Origin: Rhizomys pruinosus
Taxonomy: Eukaryota > Chordata > Mammalia > Rodentia > Spalacidae
Direction: 5' to 3'
Assembly: GCA_009823505.1 (NCBI GenBank)
Contig: VZQC01009936.1
Coordinates: 1,434,455 to 1,498,454 of the forward strand
Length of the DNA stretch: 64,000 nucleotides
In this document: positions 11,618 through 23,555 of the stretch, in pieces
How the letters are laid out: each line of letters starts with the position of its first letter
Numbering within the stretch: position 1 is the stretch's first letter
The notes under the pieces: generated by a model
Told to the model about the DNA's origin: nothing
Databases searched by the model: none
Seen by the model: only the letters and a program-made list of their open reading frames with translations
Made by a program: the position numbers and the translations under genes

Positions 11618-11800
11618 TCCATTTTACAGATAAAGATAGTTTATATGGCCACTCTCTCTTGCTTGGGATTAAGGGTGCCCTGCATTTTTCAATCTAAAGG
11701 GATGATTCAATTGATATTTGCAGCAAAGTTTTAATGTAGATTTCTGATTATTTCCTTAGTACAAATTTCTAAAACTGTTGTATCAAAAGAAGTGCCTATT

Positions 11801-11983
11801 AAAAGTTTTGACCTACCTGTGGGTCGTGGTGGCACATGCCTTTAATCCTAGCACTCAGGAAGCAGAGGCAGGTGGATCTTTGTGAGTTCAAGGCCAGCCT
11901 GGTCTATAGAGTGAGTTCCAGGACAGCTGGGGCTACAGGGAGACCCTGTCTTGAAAAGAAAAAAAAAAAAAAAAAAGTTTTGA
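11801..11983 (+). mobile_element. B1 SINE, full length, with 11-bp TSD
   Basis: The TSD aaaagttttga lies at 11801-11811 and 11973-11983. The body 11812-11972 runs from 'ggtcgtggtggcacatgcctttaatcc' to 'agggagaccctgtctt' and an A tail. Confidence 0.88.
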
Positions 11984-14900
11984 TGGCCAGCCTCTCAATT
12001 GAATGGTATAAAAGTGTCATTTAGCACTTTTCTGCAATTAGTTTTATATCATGTTATGTCACTTGCCGCAAGAGACATTATTTGAGGATTTTTGGGAGTA
12101 GAGGTTATAGGGGGGACACTGATTAAATGAAGACCAAGAGAATTATTTTTGAGGGAGGAAGCTGAACTTAAGCCAGGCCTCGAGTATCAAAATAAGATTT
12201 GGCCAGTAGGAGACCAGGGCAGAGGACATTCCACTTCACAGAAGCAAACAGAAAAGGCATCAAGACAGAAACAGACAGACAGTATTTCAAACGATGAAGA
12301 AATTGGTCTGTCTGTAGAAAGATTTCATGTAGTCTTTGTCGCTGGAAACAATTGTCCTTCATAGTCACGTTTCCAATATTGCTTTGGAAATAAAGCCTGG
12401 GTAGATTTGAGTGCTAGGGATTGGGGAAGAGCAGTTCTTCAGCAAGGCGAGGGCGGAGAGGAAACTCCCTGAAGTGTGGCTGAGCTTCAGTTGGGATTTG
12501 GAATAAGGCAGGATTGTGAGAGAACTGTGGCAAATCAGTTCACAAAAGGCAGGTTGATATTTTGGTGAGGCTTCAGGTTTTAAGGTTCACTTTTGTCTCA
12601 AATTGAGGCAACCAGAAACAGGAAATGGATTGGGAGGGGCTGGGACATATTGGAAAAAGAATACTTTTCCTGGCTAGTAAAGTTCATGGCTAAAAGCATG
12701 TCGGTCATTGAATGCAACCTGCCTGATAGCCGGGGCAGAACAGACATTTGAAACCATAAATCTCAAAAGGTCACCAACCTTTAACACAGTCAATTAATGT
12801 CATAAAAATAGCTGAATTGTCTAAAAAGTATTCAGAAAGCTTAAATTACAAAGGAAACGAAGGGAAGACTTGTTGGCTTTTAAGCTTTATACGTATGTGA
12901 GGGGGAGGTTTGGTCCGTTAATTTGAGCAGTAACTGGAACTTCTGCTGATGTGAACATGGTGGCTGGGGGGGGGGACTGCACACATCTTCTGACCCCTTG
13001 CTGAGCCTTAGGGCTCCCCTTTGTGACATCACTGCCCTGGGGGCCCAGCTCACAGCTGTACACTTTACTCCAGGAGTCTAGCCCTGGTCTCTTTTGAAGG
13101 GTCCTTGAACGCTGACAGCAGAATACACACGGTGTCTGCTTTTCAGCTTAAAGCCTCAGTCCCCCCCCTCGGAGGAGACCCAGCTCTTTTCACTACTACA
13201 GTCTGTCTACAGTAGCTAGTAAGCTCAGAAATGAATCTCCTCATCTATGTACTGACATTAGAGGCTGCTCTTCGCAGGCTTTTTCTAAGGGGACTTTAAC
13301 TGGAGTGGATTTAGAAGTTTTAGCAAGTTCCACACTAGGGAAAGAGCCAACTGCGTGATCTTGGCCCAACCCTCCTTTGTGCCTAACCTTCTGCTTCAGG
13401 AAGCTGATCCTTTTCAACTCTTCTTGCCTCTCAGCCATCCTCCTCAAAGATCCTTCCACATGATCACTATGTGGCTGGCCTTGTACTGGCTTGTCCTCGA
13501 TGCCCGCTGTGTCCTCAAGTGAAAACCTTTGTATACATAACTGACTCTTGCACAGATACCACTCATATCAACTGAGAAGTGCTTTCTGGCAGGTCAGGAG
13601 TTGCTGGATAGGGCTGGCTGTCCGCGTGTGATGGCTGCCTGAGGTGTAGGGTCAGTCATCACTCTCTTGCCCTCTCAAAGGTATTATTGGAGGGAAGGAG
13701 CCGAGGTTAGGGTCTGACATGGAAGTTCCCTTTCCTTCTTACTAAAGCACCATCAGGCTTGCACATTCCCACTCTCACAAGCAGTGGGAACTGCCATGGG
13801 TCTGCTCCTGTGAAGGCCACATTGGAGACACAGGGGGAATGGGGACCCCTCTGTCACCCTCTGTGTCTTATGTGGGATACAGTGCACTGTCCACCACATG
13901 GCTGGCTTTCAAAGAGTATTTGGCCTACTTGGCCTACTTATTAAAAGTGTGGCTGAGGGCGAATGGCTTATTCTAGTTGTCATTATACTCTGAGTGTGTT
14001 TTTAAGTGTATAGTACCATTAGCTATACAGTCAGTGCTTTAGTAACCCCTTCATTGCCCTTCAAGAGCTTGAGGTTCATAGCTTGAGTTCAAATCAACTA
14101 TCGCTAATAGCAGGTAGCTTGTTGTGTTCCTCCCATTACTTAAGCCTTGTGTCCACGTTCTAATAATGGGTTGCTGTCTTGCTCCTAGGCCCTCTGTAGC
14201 CTTCGTTGTTTCCTATTAGCAAAAGATGTGTCAGGATCTTCTTGAGGAGTCCTGACCCTGGGTCTCGGTCCTAACAGCTGCCAGGTAACTCTGCTGTCAG
14301 GTGCTTGCCCAGACTGGCTGATCTCTTACGATGTCCCTTGGCTGGCTCCTTCACCTGCAGCTGATCACTGGACCTCTTCTCTGGTTCCCTGCTGGGCTAT
14401 CTCTGCCAATTAATTGCCTGCCGCTAAATTCTTATAGCATAATTTCCTCTCATGGTTAGTCTGGCCCATATATCTGGCCTTCCTATCAGGTTCATTGTGT
14501 TGCTGACAGAGTCCTATTTCTGAGAAAGAACACATGTAGTCTCCTGTTTCCCGTGTGGTATCTGTGCCATGCTCCACTTTGGAAGCCTCTCTGTCCTCTT
14601 CAAGTCGGTCCTACTCTTGGCATTGCATCTTTCAGAAATATAATTTTCTCAGAGACTATTCCTAAGCGCACATGCGTGCATGTGTGTGTGTGTGTAAATT
14701 TGCTTTTGAAGTTTAAGGTGTTGTATAGTGGCGTGCCTCTGTGTGGAGCTCACATGTCCTTGGGAATGGGTTCTATTGTGCACACTTTGTGTGTGTGTGA
14801 CAGAAGTATCTGTCCCCTTGATGATTTCTCAAAGTGAGCTACTAGACAGGGTGGATATGAAGAAGATCTGCCTTTTTGTCTTTGGTGATGTTTAGGATTA

Positions 14901-16692
14901 GGTACAGGCCACATTTCAATAGCCTATCTTTCCCACATGATATTTTTTCTGACCTTAATTCTTGGTCTCCCAGAGTCTTTTTTTTTTGCCATTTTATAAG
15001 ACAAATCAGAACAAAAATTACGGCCATCACGACTGGGGGAAACTTATCAGTAGAAAATCAGGAACATAAGATAATGTACTGTGGTGTCTGGTGACTTACC
15101 TATGTGATTTCATGGAGGTACTGCATGTTCTATGTCTACACAAAAATTAGCACAGGGCATTTTGCAATTGCTGTTCTTCATTGGAAGAAAAATCATTTAT
15201 CATTGATAGGTAAAGGGAAACAGAGGAATAGTACGGTGATTGACTATCTTCCTAACCTAAACTTTTGTTAATAAGCATATGAATGTTAATTTGCAGGTGA
15301 CCTTTTGAGGCGGTTTTCCTCTCGTGACCATTTTCCCCTAATTTTATGTACCTTTTCTATGGATGGGTGAAACTCTACCATTCTATTTGTATTTTATACA
15401 TTTACTTCATGTCTAAAGCAAAGGGGAATAGTTTGTATAAGTTTTAAGAGGTAATATATATGCCCCTGCTAGGATGGAGGGATGGATAGATGATAGATAG
15501 ACAAATAGACAGATATTGAGTGCATACTTTGTATGTGCCCACCAGAGAGATCAATGCACTTTTGTTGGAGGGTTAGTATCAATGGGTTTCACATTCTTTT
15601 TTCTTAAAAGCTCCTCCATGGGGTGGGGGTCTGTTGCATGGAGAGTAGGCTTTGCCATGCACTGACACTTGATTTTGTAGTGGCAGCCTTATGGTGAGAT
15701 TCCCAATCACTATCCTGGTAACATGGAACAATATCACAGTTTGTCTGATCCATGCCATCCAGATCTCTGAAACAGCCATGATATTGGTTGTGGCGTGGGA
15801 GCAAGGGTCTAGTTCCAGGTTGGGTATTTTTAATTAAAAAAAATCCTAATTCTTGAACTTGATTGTTACCTCCTTACTCGTTGGATAGTGGTTATCTAGT
15901 CAACTGGACAGCCTGCTGCAGGGCAGATAGGTGGTTAATGATGGTTGTGCTAACCTCACAAGCTATTTATAAGATGGATAGGATTCCATATTTTACAAAT
16001 GAAACTTGGGTGGTTTCATGAGGCCATTTGTCCTATATTGCTTGCACATTTAGAATAAACTACCTGCATGCCCTGAAATCTTGAAGCTGGTATCCCTTTT
16101 GCCTTGATATGTAATTCTAGTTGATTGATCTTCGTGTGACCGGCTGATCCTCCCAGGAAGCAAACCAAGCACCATCAGTTCCATAATTGTTGTACTAACT
16201 GAGCTTCAGTGAACTGGGACACAATCCTGTGTGCTCCCATTACCAGAACAAACAGGGTGTAATTCCAATCTTCAGAGCCTTCTGGATTGAACTCTCCTGT
16301 TTTGGGCATCTGAATTGGGTCCCCAGGTAAGTGAAGACTGAGGGGTTTTGCATGATCCTAGGTTTGTGCATTTGCAAGGAGCAACTCCCGAGCAGTGTGT
16401 GTCCAGGTCCTGTGGCCATGCATGTGGATGATGTGTGACCACCTCTTCTTGTTGAGGAATCAGGGTACGGTATATTGGGGGGGGGACTGTTGTATGCTAC
16501 AACTGGCAACAACTTGGATTTCCTTTTACTAGCTCTTGGAGAGCCTGGGGAGTTCTTCATGAGCTTCCCAAGTGTTGCCCTGCTTTTCACGGAGCCACGG
16601 GGGACACCCATGACAATGAGAAGGGTGTGATTCCATACAACGTACGAGTCTCAGATCAATCGTGCTGTGGAGTGGAAGGAGAGCAAGAGAAG
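11984..16692. other. 4.7 kb mostly single-copy DNA
   Basis: Apart from the minus-strand frame at 13241-13567 (entered separately) I see no gene. Short TG (14678-14695) and GATA-like (15482-15515) tracts are present, as well as G runs near 12967 and 16479. No SINE or L1 is apparent. Confidence 0.4.
13241..13567 (-). CDS. Candidate coding exon or processed-pseudogene fragment, function unknown
   Basis: The minus strand is open for about 108 codons from 13567 to a stop at 13241-13243, bounded upstream by an in-frame stop at 13568-13570. An internal ATG lies at 13457-13459. The translation is unusually protein-like for this window: low in Cys and Trp, rich in Lys, Arg and Glu, with a possible short charged helix ('RMAERQEELKRISFLKQK') and a Ser/Thr/Pro-containing stretch after it. 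The bases upstream read 'cttctcag' (minus strand, near 13573-13580), which could be a splice acceptor. I do not recognise the family. It may be a terminal exon of a host gene, a retrocopy piece or chance. No neighbouring exon was found by eye. Confidence 0.25.
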   Translation of the reverse strand, partial: YEWYLCKSQLCIQRFSLEDTAGIEDKPVQGQPHSDHVEGSLRRMAERQEELKRISFLKQKVRHKGGLGQDHAVGSFPSVELAKTSKSTPVKVPLEKACEEQPLMSVHR

Positions 16693-16955
16693 CTGGGAAG
16701 CACTGCGCCTGTTTCTGCACAGGGCCCTTCAGTGCTGGGAAGCACTGCGCCTGTTTCTGCATAGGTCCATCCAGCGCTGGGAAGCACTGCCCCTGTTTCT
16801 GCACAGGGCCCTCCAGTGCTGGGAAGCACTGCGCCTGTTTCTGCACAGGGCCCTCCAGTGCTGGGAAGCACCGCGCCTGTTTCTGCACAGGGCCCTTCAG
16901 TGCTGGGAAGCACCGCGCCTGTTTCTGCACAGGGCCCTCCAGTGCTGGGATACAT
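16693..16955. repeat. 42-bp minisatellite, six full units plus a partial
   Basis: The word 'ctgggaagca' begins at 16693, 16735, 16777, 16819, 16861 and 16903, with a final 'ctgggatac' at 16945, so the period is exactly 42 bases. Units differ by a few bases. Because 42 is a multiple of three and the unit contains few stops, long frames open on both strands (up to about 130 codons), reading as a 14-residue repeat. I treat these as by-products of the repeat. Confidence 0.95.
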
Positions 16956-18641
16956 TCTCTGTCAATATGCTCTTGCCCCGAGTTTTCTTAATGTTCTTGT
17001 ATGTTGAAAATGTTGAGCTTGAATTTCCTGTCCCTTTTCTGTATCGACAGAAGAAATGATTATGACGTCTGATGCTTTGGTTTCTACTGTGTGCTTTATT
17101 TTTTGTCATTTATGGTATGGTATAAATATGAACATGAAACACATTGTTTTTCTTGCTTTTAAAAAGAGAAAGCTTGCATGAGGGGAGAATTCCCTTTCGG
17201 CCTCCTATAAGCCAATCCTCTTTATGCCTTCAGGGTAATCTCTAAGATGCAAGGATTATTGCTGCTATGTGGGAAACAACTGTGACGTGTTGCTTTGGAA
17301 GGTCTAATTACTAATGAAGTACTATTACTGACTGACTTACCAATGTGCTTCTTAACTGCCTTGGAGGCTACTACGAGCGGAAATCACTCCTCCGGTCTAG
17401 CTGGGTAAATGATCATTTTCCTAGTGTATAAGTTGGAGAGATAATTTTACTAAATTTATTTGAAAAAACTCAAAACATTGCTTAATTTCAGTCAGATAAA
17501 AATTGGCTACATCTGTTGTCGGTGTGAGAGGGTGATACAATTGTAGAGCTTAAAGCTCCTCAGCTTAAGGCAGACTTTATCCATAGGCCAGTTGTCAGTA
17601 TAGGGAAAGTAGAGTGTGGATCCATTTGGGGACGGGGTAAAGGGTTGAGTAGTGGTGCACAAGTATCATTTTAAAGACTTTCCCTGGTTAAAAATAACCT
17701 TGTAGAAAGGGGGGCAATAATATTCATTGGCTGATATTATGCTTTAGAAATGTGAAGACTTCCTTCTGAATGCTACTGAAAGGGTTTATTTTGGTTGTTT
17801 AGGGGGAGCCTGATAGTGTACCATGGGCAAATGAAGCTAGATGATTCTAGATTCTCCTAGCACACTTTTGGTAGCCAATCGTTGAAGAAATGAATGCTGA
17901 AAAATGAACCAGGTCCCAAACCCTCCATAATTCCAGAACCCAATGGAAGTCACTCTCACATTTAAGGAAGAATATTCCTAAGAATAAACATATGACATGC
18001 AAAACCAGGCTTTGTTTTGAGTGTATGTTATGTCCCTGACTGGATGGAAAATTCTCGGTGATTTTACTAACATGTTTGATCTCATTTGGTTCATGTGCTC
18101 TTCTGGAGTGATATCCCAGAAGAAGCAACTGTTGAGGTATGTTCAACATGGAAGGTAATACTGAAGCAAAGGGGGCTGGGTGTCATCGTCCTCCTCGCAT
18201 TCGGGAAAGGACCATATTTTCCAAAAGGAACTGGGGCTGTGAGTTCAGCTCCTGCTCTACAGCATCTGACCATAACTCAAAGCACTACTTAAGCAGGCCG
18301 GAAAATGACTGACACACCCACCTTCCTCTGAACACTTTTTACTGTATGGGCTTTCCTGAACTGAGGAAATCCTAGGGACACTCAGAGTGAGTGCTGAATT
18401 TGGAGTATCATTGAAGTGTACTTAGGGGGAATGAGAGGGGGAGATGCCAGCATTTTACTTGGAATAGAACAAATTGATCTAGAGAGAGAAGGTCCTTACC
18501 CAGTCTTAATGAAGTGAATGATTTGACTGGTAAAGTAAAGGAAGGGAAAATTAATTTTGCTTCTGCAGCAAGATGAAGAAAGGCAGGAGAGGGGCAGAGG
18601 TGTTTTAAAGGAAAACAGTGGAGGGAAATGAGTATGAAGTG
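16956..18641. other. 1.7 kb without a recognised gene
   Basis: No recognisable repeat. Frames of up to 100 codons (17847-18149 minus) without motifs. Confidence 0.4.
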
Positions 18642-18854
18642 AAAGGAGCGAGCGGTGAAGCTGTTGGGACCCGGGAAGCTGTCCGAGTAGGGATGTGAAC
18701 ATGTAAAACACTAAAGGAGCGAGCGGTGAAGCTGTTGGGATCCGGGAAGCTGTCTGAGTAGGGATGTGAACATGTAAAACACTAAAGGAGCGAGCGGTGA
18801 AGCTGTTGGGATCCGGGAAGCTGTCCGAGTAGGGATGTGAACATGTAAAACACT
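18642..18854. repeat. 71-bp unit in three near-identical tandem copies
   Basis: Copies start at 18642, 18713 and 18784, each with 'aaaggagcgagcggtgaagc' and ending 'gtaaaacact'. They differ only at two positions (ACCCGGG versus ATCCGGG, and TGTCCGAG versus TGTCTGAG), so the duplication looks recent or homogenised. No known transposon is recognised in the unit. Confidence 0.95.
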
Positions 18855-19010
18855 AATCGCAAAGAGACTGTGATCTATCTTTCTCAGAGTGAAGTATTTG
18901 TTGATTTATTTTCAATCTGTTAGTGAAAAACTTAAGAAAAACCTATTATATGGCCTTTGAAGAATTACCTACATTAAATTGAGGAGACAGGTATCTTCCA
19001 AAGTAATAGA

Positions 19011-19017
19011 CTGTCTG

Positions 19018-19096
<79 letters not shown>

Positions 19097-19226
19097 CTTT
19101 CTTCCTTCCTTCCTTCCTTCCTTCCTTCCTTCCTTCCTTCCTTCCTTCCTTCCTTCCTTCCTTTCCTTTCCTTTCCTTTCCTTTCCTTTCTTTCCTTTTT
19201 CTCCTTTCTTTCCTTTCTTTCTTTAG
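19011..19226. repeat. Pyrimidine microsatellite: (TTTC)n, (TTCC)n, (TTTCC)n
   Basis: About 215 bases of almost pure C and T on the plus strand, in successive blocks: TTTC units to about 19096, TTCC units to about 19160, and TTTCC units to about 19195, then mixed. The adjacent SINE head at about 19243 may have donated the tail that expanded. Lys/Arg/Glu or Phe/Leu/Ser reading frames here are repeat products. Confidence 0.95.
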
Positions 19227-19242
19227 ACATTTCTTAACAGAC

Positions 19243-19440
19243 AAAGAGAGGAAGGAGAGTTGGCTCAGCAGTTAAGAGCACTGGCTGTCCTTGCAGGGGA
19301 CTTGTGTTGGGTTCCCAGCACCCAGATGGCAGCCTACATCCATCCATAACTCAAGTTCCAGGGGATCCGATGGCTTCCTCTGGCCTTGCATGCATGTGAT
19401 GCACTTACATACATGCACGAAAAAAAACCCCACTCATATA
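19243..19440 (+). repeat. B2-family SINE, diverged
   Basis: Reads 'aaggagagttggctcagcagttaagagcactggctgtccttgcagg' with 'gggttcccagcaccca' and later 'agttccaggggatccgatgg', as in B2. Its 3' end ('gcatgcatgtgatgcacttacatac') is closer to the classical murid B2 tail than to the form at 11.4 kb, so it is likely an older or different subfamily. Confidence 0.8.
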
Positions 19441-19451
19441 CTTTAAAAAGA

Positions 19452-19666
19452 AGACAAATGGGGCCTGGAAAGATGGCTTAGGGGTTTGAGCACTGACTGC
19501 CCATGCAGAGGACCTGGGTTCAGTTCCCAGCACCCATATGGTAGGTGTCTGTAACTCCAGCTCCAGGGGACCCAACGCCCTCTTCTGGTGTCTGTGGGCA
19601 CTGCATGCATGTAGGGAAGTATGAACACATGAAATAAAATTTTAAAAACTTAAGAAAGACAAATGA
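19452..19666 (+). repeat. B2-family SINE with probable TSD
   Basis: Begins 'gggcctggaaagatggctta' at 19460 and carries 'ggacctgggttcagttcccagcaccca'. It ends in an AAATAAAATTTT tail. The flanks share agacaaatg on both sides (about 19452-19460 and 19658-19666), a likely short TSD. Confidence 0.8.
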
Positions 19667-19945
19667 CCAATAAACATTTGGAAAAATATTCAGCACCAGT
19701 AATCATTAGGGAAATGCAAATCAAAACCACAGTGAGAGATTTAATTTCTTTCCAGAAAGAATGGCTAGTAACAAAAATGCTAAATTAAGTTAGCAGGGGC
19801 CAATGAAGAGGAACAGGGGGAGGAATCCCAGTAGTGCTGTGTAAAGTAGGAAAGCCTCTATGGTAGGCACGATCAAGATTCCTCAGAAAAATAAAACCAT
19901 TATGTGATCTAGCAATTCCCAAACTCAATATCTGGCCTGTTCTTA
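19667..19945 (+). mobile_element. Old L1 ORF2 fragment
   Basis: Wording such as 'gaaaaatattcagcaccagtaatcattagggaaatgcaaatcaaaacc' is the conserved C-terminal ORF2 stretch ('LI..MQIKT' in translation). The rest is well diverged. Stops and gaps abound and no tail is visible. Confidence 0.7.
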
Positions 19946-20499
19946 TAAATTTGTTTTCCAACCAACTAAAGTTTATCAAGTGGAACAAAGGAAATGCTCT
20001 GGTCTAGGAGCATACTTCAACACAGACCAGCCCGAGGTTCACTAGAGTCCAACCGTGCTGAGGTGTGTGTGGTGCTATAAAAAGCATGACACTTTTACAT
20101 TCATGAACTGATCAAGTACTAGAACACCTCAATGCCATCATGAAAAAGGTTAATGAAAATCTAGAAAACTGTGGAAATTGGGGCTCATACTGGCTCAAGT
20201 GGAAGCCAGATATTTGGTCTTAATTCTCTTAGTTAACTCCATTCTTAGGTGCTATCGCCATCTTCCTCTTTATCCTGGGCTTTGGACCCTGCTTCCCCAG
20301 GTCCCTTTTCTACTTCAAAGGTGAACATTTTTCAAGGCCAAAATCCCAGCAACTTTTCTCAATACCAATCCTTTCCTCAGAAGTTTCCCTTACACAGACA
20401 GACAGGGACAGCTATATGCCCCTGATCAAAAGGAAGCGACTATTTTAAAAACAGATCTTCAATATTAGTCTGTAATTAAGGTTTTCTTATTGATTTCAT
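19946..20499. other. No recognised gene
   Basis: Unassigned sequence between the L1 fragment and a B3 SINE. No repeat recognised. Confidence 0.4.
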
Positions 20500-20667
20500 C
20501 TATTTATTGTGCGCAGGTGCTTGCACAACAACAAACATATGGAGGTCAGAGAACAGTTTGAAGGAGTCCATTCCATCCTTCCACCACGTGGATCCCGGGG
20601 GTTGACCTCGTGTCATCAGACTTGGCACAAGCACTTTTACCCACTGAGCCATCTTGTTGGTCCTAGG
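20500..20667 (-). repeat. B3 SINE (B2-related), reverse
   Basis: The plus strand reads 'atggaggtcagagaacagtttgaaggagtcc' and 'cccgggggttgacctcg', then 'cacttttacccactgagccatcttg', i.e. the reverse complement of a B3 with its tRNA-like head at the right end. Confidence 0.75.
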
Positions 20668-20974
20668 ATTAATTTTCGAAAACCAAGAGAAAGGATTGAA
20701 AGGACCAAATTTAACATGATTTAACATGAATTAACACAGAAGCTGTGTTAATTTAAAACAGCTTCTCTCTTGCCTTAACTCTATCATTCTTTGAATTTTA
20801 GCTGAGTGGAAAAGTATCATATCTAGCCTATGATATCTGTCTCAGAGTCCGCTAAACCAGAGGAGTCAATGATGGACTTCAGCTGCCCTCTTGAGGACTT
20901 CTTGGAACTGGTACTAACTTCACTCAACTCTTCTTCCTTCTCCAGTCAACTCATTATAATCCTGAGTCCCTGTG

Positions 20975-21315
20975 GTGGTAAATTTAACACAGTCTAGAAT
21001 CACCTAGCAAGAAAGTCTCAGTGAGGGATTGTCTTGATGAGGTTGGCCTGTGGGTGTGTCTGTGGAAGACTGTCTGGACACTGATTGATGTGGGAAGACT
21101 GAACATTCAAAGTGGTCAGAGAAAGTTGAGCTATAGGCATGGTCCATTTATTTCCCTGTAGAATGTGGATGTGACTAGCTGCTTCAAGTTCCCTCTTAAC
21201 TCTCCCCATCGAGGATGGCCTATAAACTGGAACTGTAAACTGAATAAACCCTCTCTCCCCTAAGGTGCTCTTGGTCAGGGTATTTTATCAGAGCAACAGA
21301 AATGAAACTAATACA
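20975..21315 (+). repeat. Rodent interspersed repeat (URR1- or LTR-like), unresolved
   Basis: Contains 'ggcctgtgggtgtgtctgtgg...attgatgtgggaagac' and ends 'aataaaccctctctcccctaaggtgctcttggtcagggtattttatcagagcaacag'. This order is common to a well-known class of rodent repeats and its 3' end is shared with 4016-4130. I am unsure whether it is the hAT-derived URR1 group or an LTR. Confidence 0.5.
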
Positions 21316-21666
21316 GTCCCTCTCTGTCTTTGGAGGATGGATGCATTTTTTTGCTTATGTCGTCTTACCTCAGCTCTTACTCCCAAATGATTCTGGCCTC
21401 AGATTCTGTCTGACAGGTTCTACTCGCAAGGATGGCCCTTGTCTGCCATGTAGGAGCTTGGCCTTCACACTGCACCCTAGCTGATAACAGAGGCTTTCTT
21501 CTGATACTGTTTGTATAGATCCAGTGATTTATGGTTAGTATCTGCTTTCCCCTCAGAGCCTGAAGCTAAATAGAAGGCAGCTAAGAAGTACTTAGAGATT
21601 TTAGGGTAAACGTGGGGTCTGGCAGCCCCAACACTCTGGGCTTGGCTTTCTGTCCATGATGTGCCC

Positions 21667-21995
21667 ATTAAAGAGAATATGGCTGAGTTGGTAAAGTACA
21701 AGCATGAGGACCCGAGTTCAGATTCCTGGCAACCATGTAAAAGGCTGGCGGAGGGGCCATGCACCTGCAGTCCCGGTGCTGGGGAGACAGAGACATGGGG
21801 ATCCCTTGGGTTGCTGTCCAGTCTGCTGAGCCAGTGAGCTCCAGGTTCAATGAGAGACCCTGTCTCAAAGAATAAGATGGAAAGCAAGAGGGGAAGACAC
21901 CCAGTGTCCTTCTCTCTGCAGACACTGCAAACACAGGTATCAATGTGCACAGACATGTGCACACACACACATGCACACACACACATAATGGCAGA
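21667..21995 (+). repeat. B4 SINE with CA-rich tail
   Basis: tRNA-like start ('gctgagttggtaaagtacaagcatgaggacccgagttcagattcc'), then a B1-like part ('gcacctgcagtcccggtgctggggagacagagac...ggttcaatgagagaccctgtctc') and a CACA-rich 3' end. This two-part structure is that of B4/RSINE elements. Confidence 0.75.
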
Positions 21996-23555
21996 AAGCA
22001 GGGAAAGGAGATTTTTCAGTGTGGTCGTGTTGGGAAGAGTAACAGATGCATGGGCCAGTGACCCTGTGTTTGTCTTTTGAACACTGATTTGAGTACTAGA
22101 CTTAAATGGAGGAATCATTGGAGTGAGGAGAAAGAAGTTTGCACGATTGAAAACACTTGGCTTAGGTGTGATATCCTTGGTCATTGCGTCAGCTCCAATC
22201 CTGCAGTGTGCTCCAAAGAAGTCCTGATTGCTTGAGGGGACAAAGTAGTTTTCAGGAAATGATTACTTCTCCAGGGTTTGAGTTCCCCCTAATGGTTAAT
22301 TGCCCTAATGGGGGGGAGGGGGAGATCTGGCCTGTGACGTTCAGCTGTTCCAGGAACTCAAGGTGACTGCGGAGGGAGGTAAAGGACACTGCTTCTTCTC
22401 TGTGCCTCTAGCCAAAGTAAGAGACAGATGCATAATGAAGGCACAGATGTCACACGTTTGTTTTTAGCTACCCTGTGGGCCTAGGTGATCAGTCCTCCCA
22501 AAACTCTTAACTCTGAACTGTGTTCCTATGGCTAGAAACATTGTGCACACATGTGCACATATATGATAAGCCTCATGGAATGGAAAGTGTGCATGCATGT
22601 CCAGAAACCACCTGTTTTTCCTATGATGGTTGAGTTGTATGTCCTCTCTCTACAATGAACTTCAGCTATGACTCCGACCACATGCTAAGCCCTGTGGGTA
22701 CTTCTGATGAACCTTCAAATGCAGGTGGCCTTAAGGGTTCTTGAAAGCAGAATGGCTGTGGGACTCACTATTACAACCCCTACTTACTACAGAACCATTT
22801 ACAAAGAGAGAAAGGCAGGGCATGATTGGAGTTCTCCTGGCTAGGTGATTATGGAGTGATTCTTCTATTTATTTTAAGAGGTGAACATATCTTATGGCAT
22901 TTTAATATTCAATCCCAGGAAACTTGGCCTATTACTTCCACTGGCTTCTTTGGCCCTGTGGGCTAAAATGAAGACAAAGTAGTCCAGGTAGTGCATCTAC
23001 CTTTTGTGATCTTCTCCAAATGAAAAAGGCCCAAATACTGTCAGAAGTGAGCCTTGAATGAATCAAAGACACTAACATTGATCTGGTTATATGCTTTCTA
23101 CACAAAGCAGGAGAAAAAGGGGAAACTATCCAAGCTACCCCCCACCACTAACTGAATCCTGGTAGTCACCCCTTTGCATCCCAGCAAACATCTCCTAGGA
23201 GTTGTAACCTTAACCTTATAAATGCTGAATTCACTGGGATAGAACAAAGCCTATCAAGAAAAATATGAAACAAATGGCTTTGTGTTGTATGCTTATTTCA
23301 TAGACACATAATCAAAACATAAGATTATAATTTCCTAAGTGCCACGGAAAGGAAAGCTCCAAAGAAAACAGCATTACAGACCCCTCGGATCCTCCCCAGA
23401 TCCCCCTTGGATTTTTCCCAGGCATGGGAGGGCCAAAACTGAAATTTGACACTTGGAGAATTGGAAACAAATCCCCCAAAGCTGATGGTTTGCTGTGGGT
23501 TTGGCCTACTGGAGCCTCTGTTAAAAAGAAATGACGAAAATAAAATAATACAAAT
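21996..23555. other. 1.6 kb without a recognised gene
   Basis: Single-copy-looking DNA with a G-rich tract near 22305-22325. No repeat or protein-like frame recognised. Confidence 0.4.

Noticed and set aside
16529..17059. Long open frames on both strands with 14-residue repeats, looking like a repeat protein gene
   Set aside because: They coincide with the 42-bp minisatellite and end soon after it; the period divisible by three explains them.
18946..19275. Frames of nearly pure Lys/Glu/Arg or Phe/Leu/Ser
   Set aside because: Translation of the TTTC/TTCC microsatellite.
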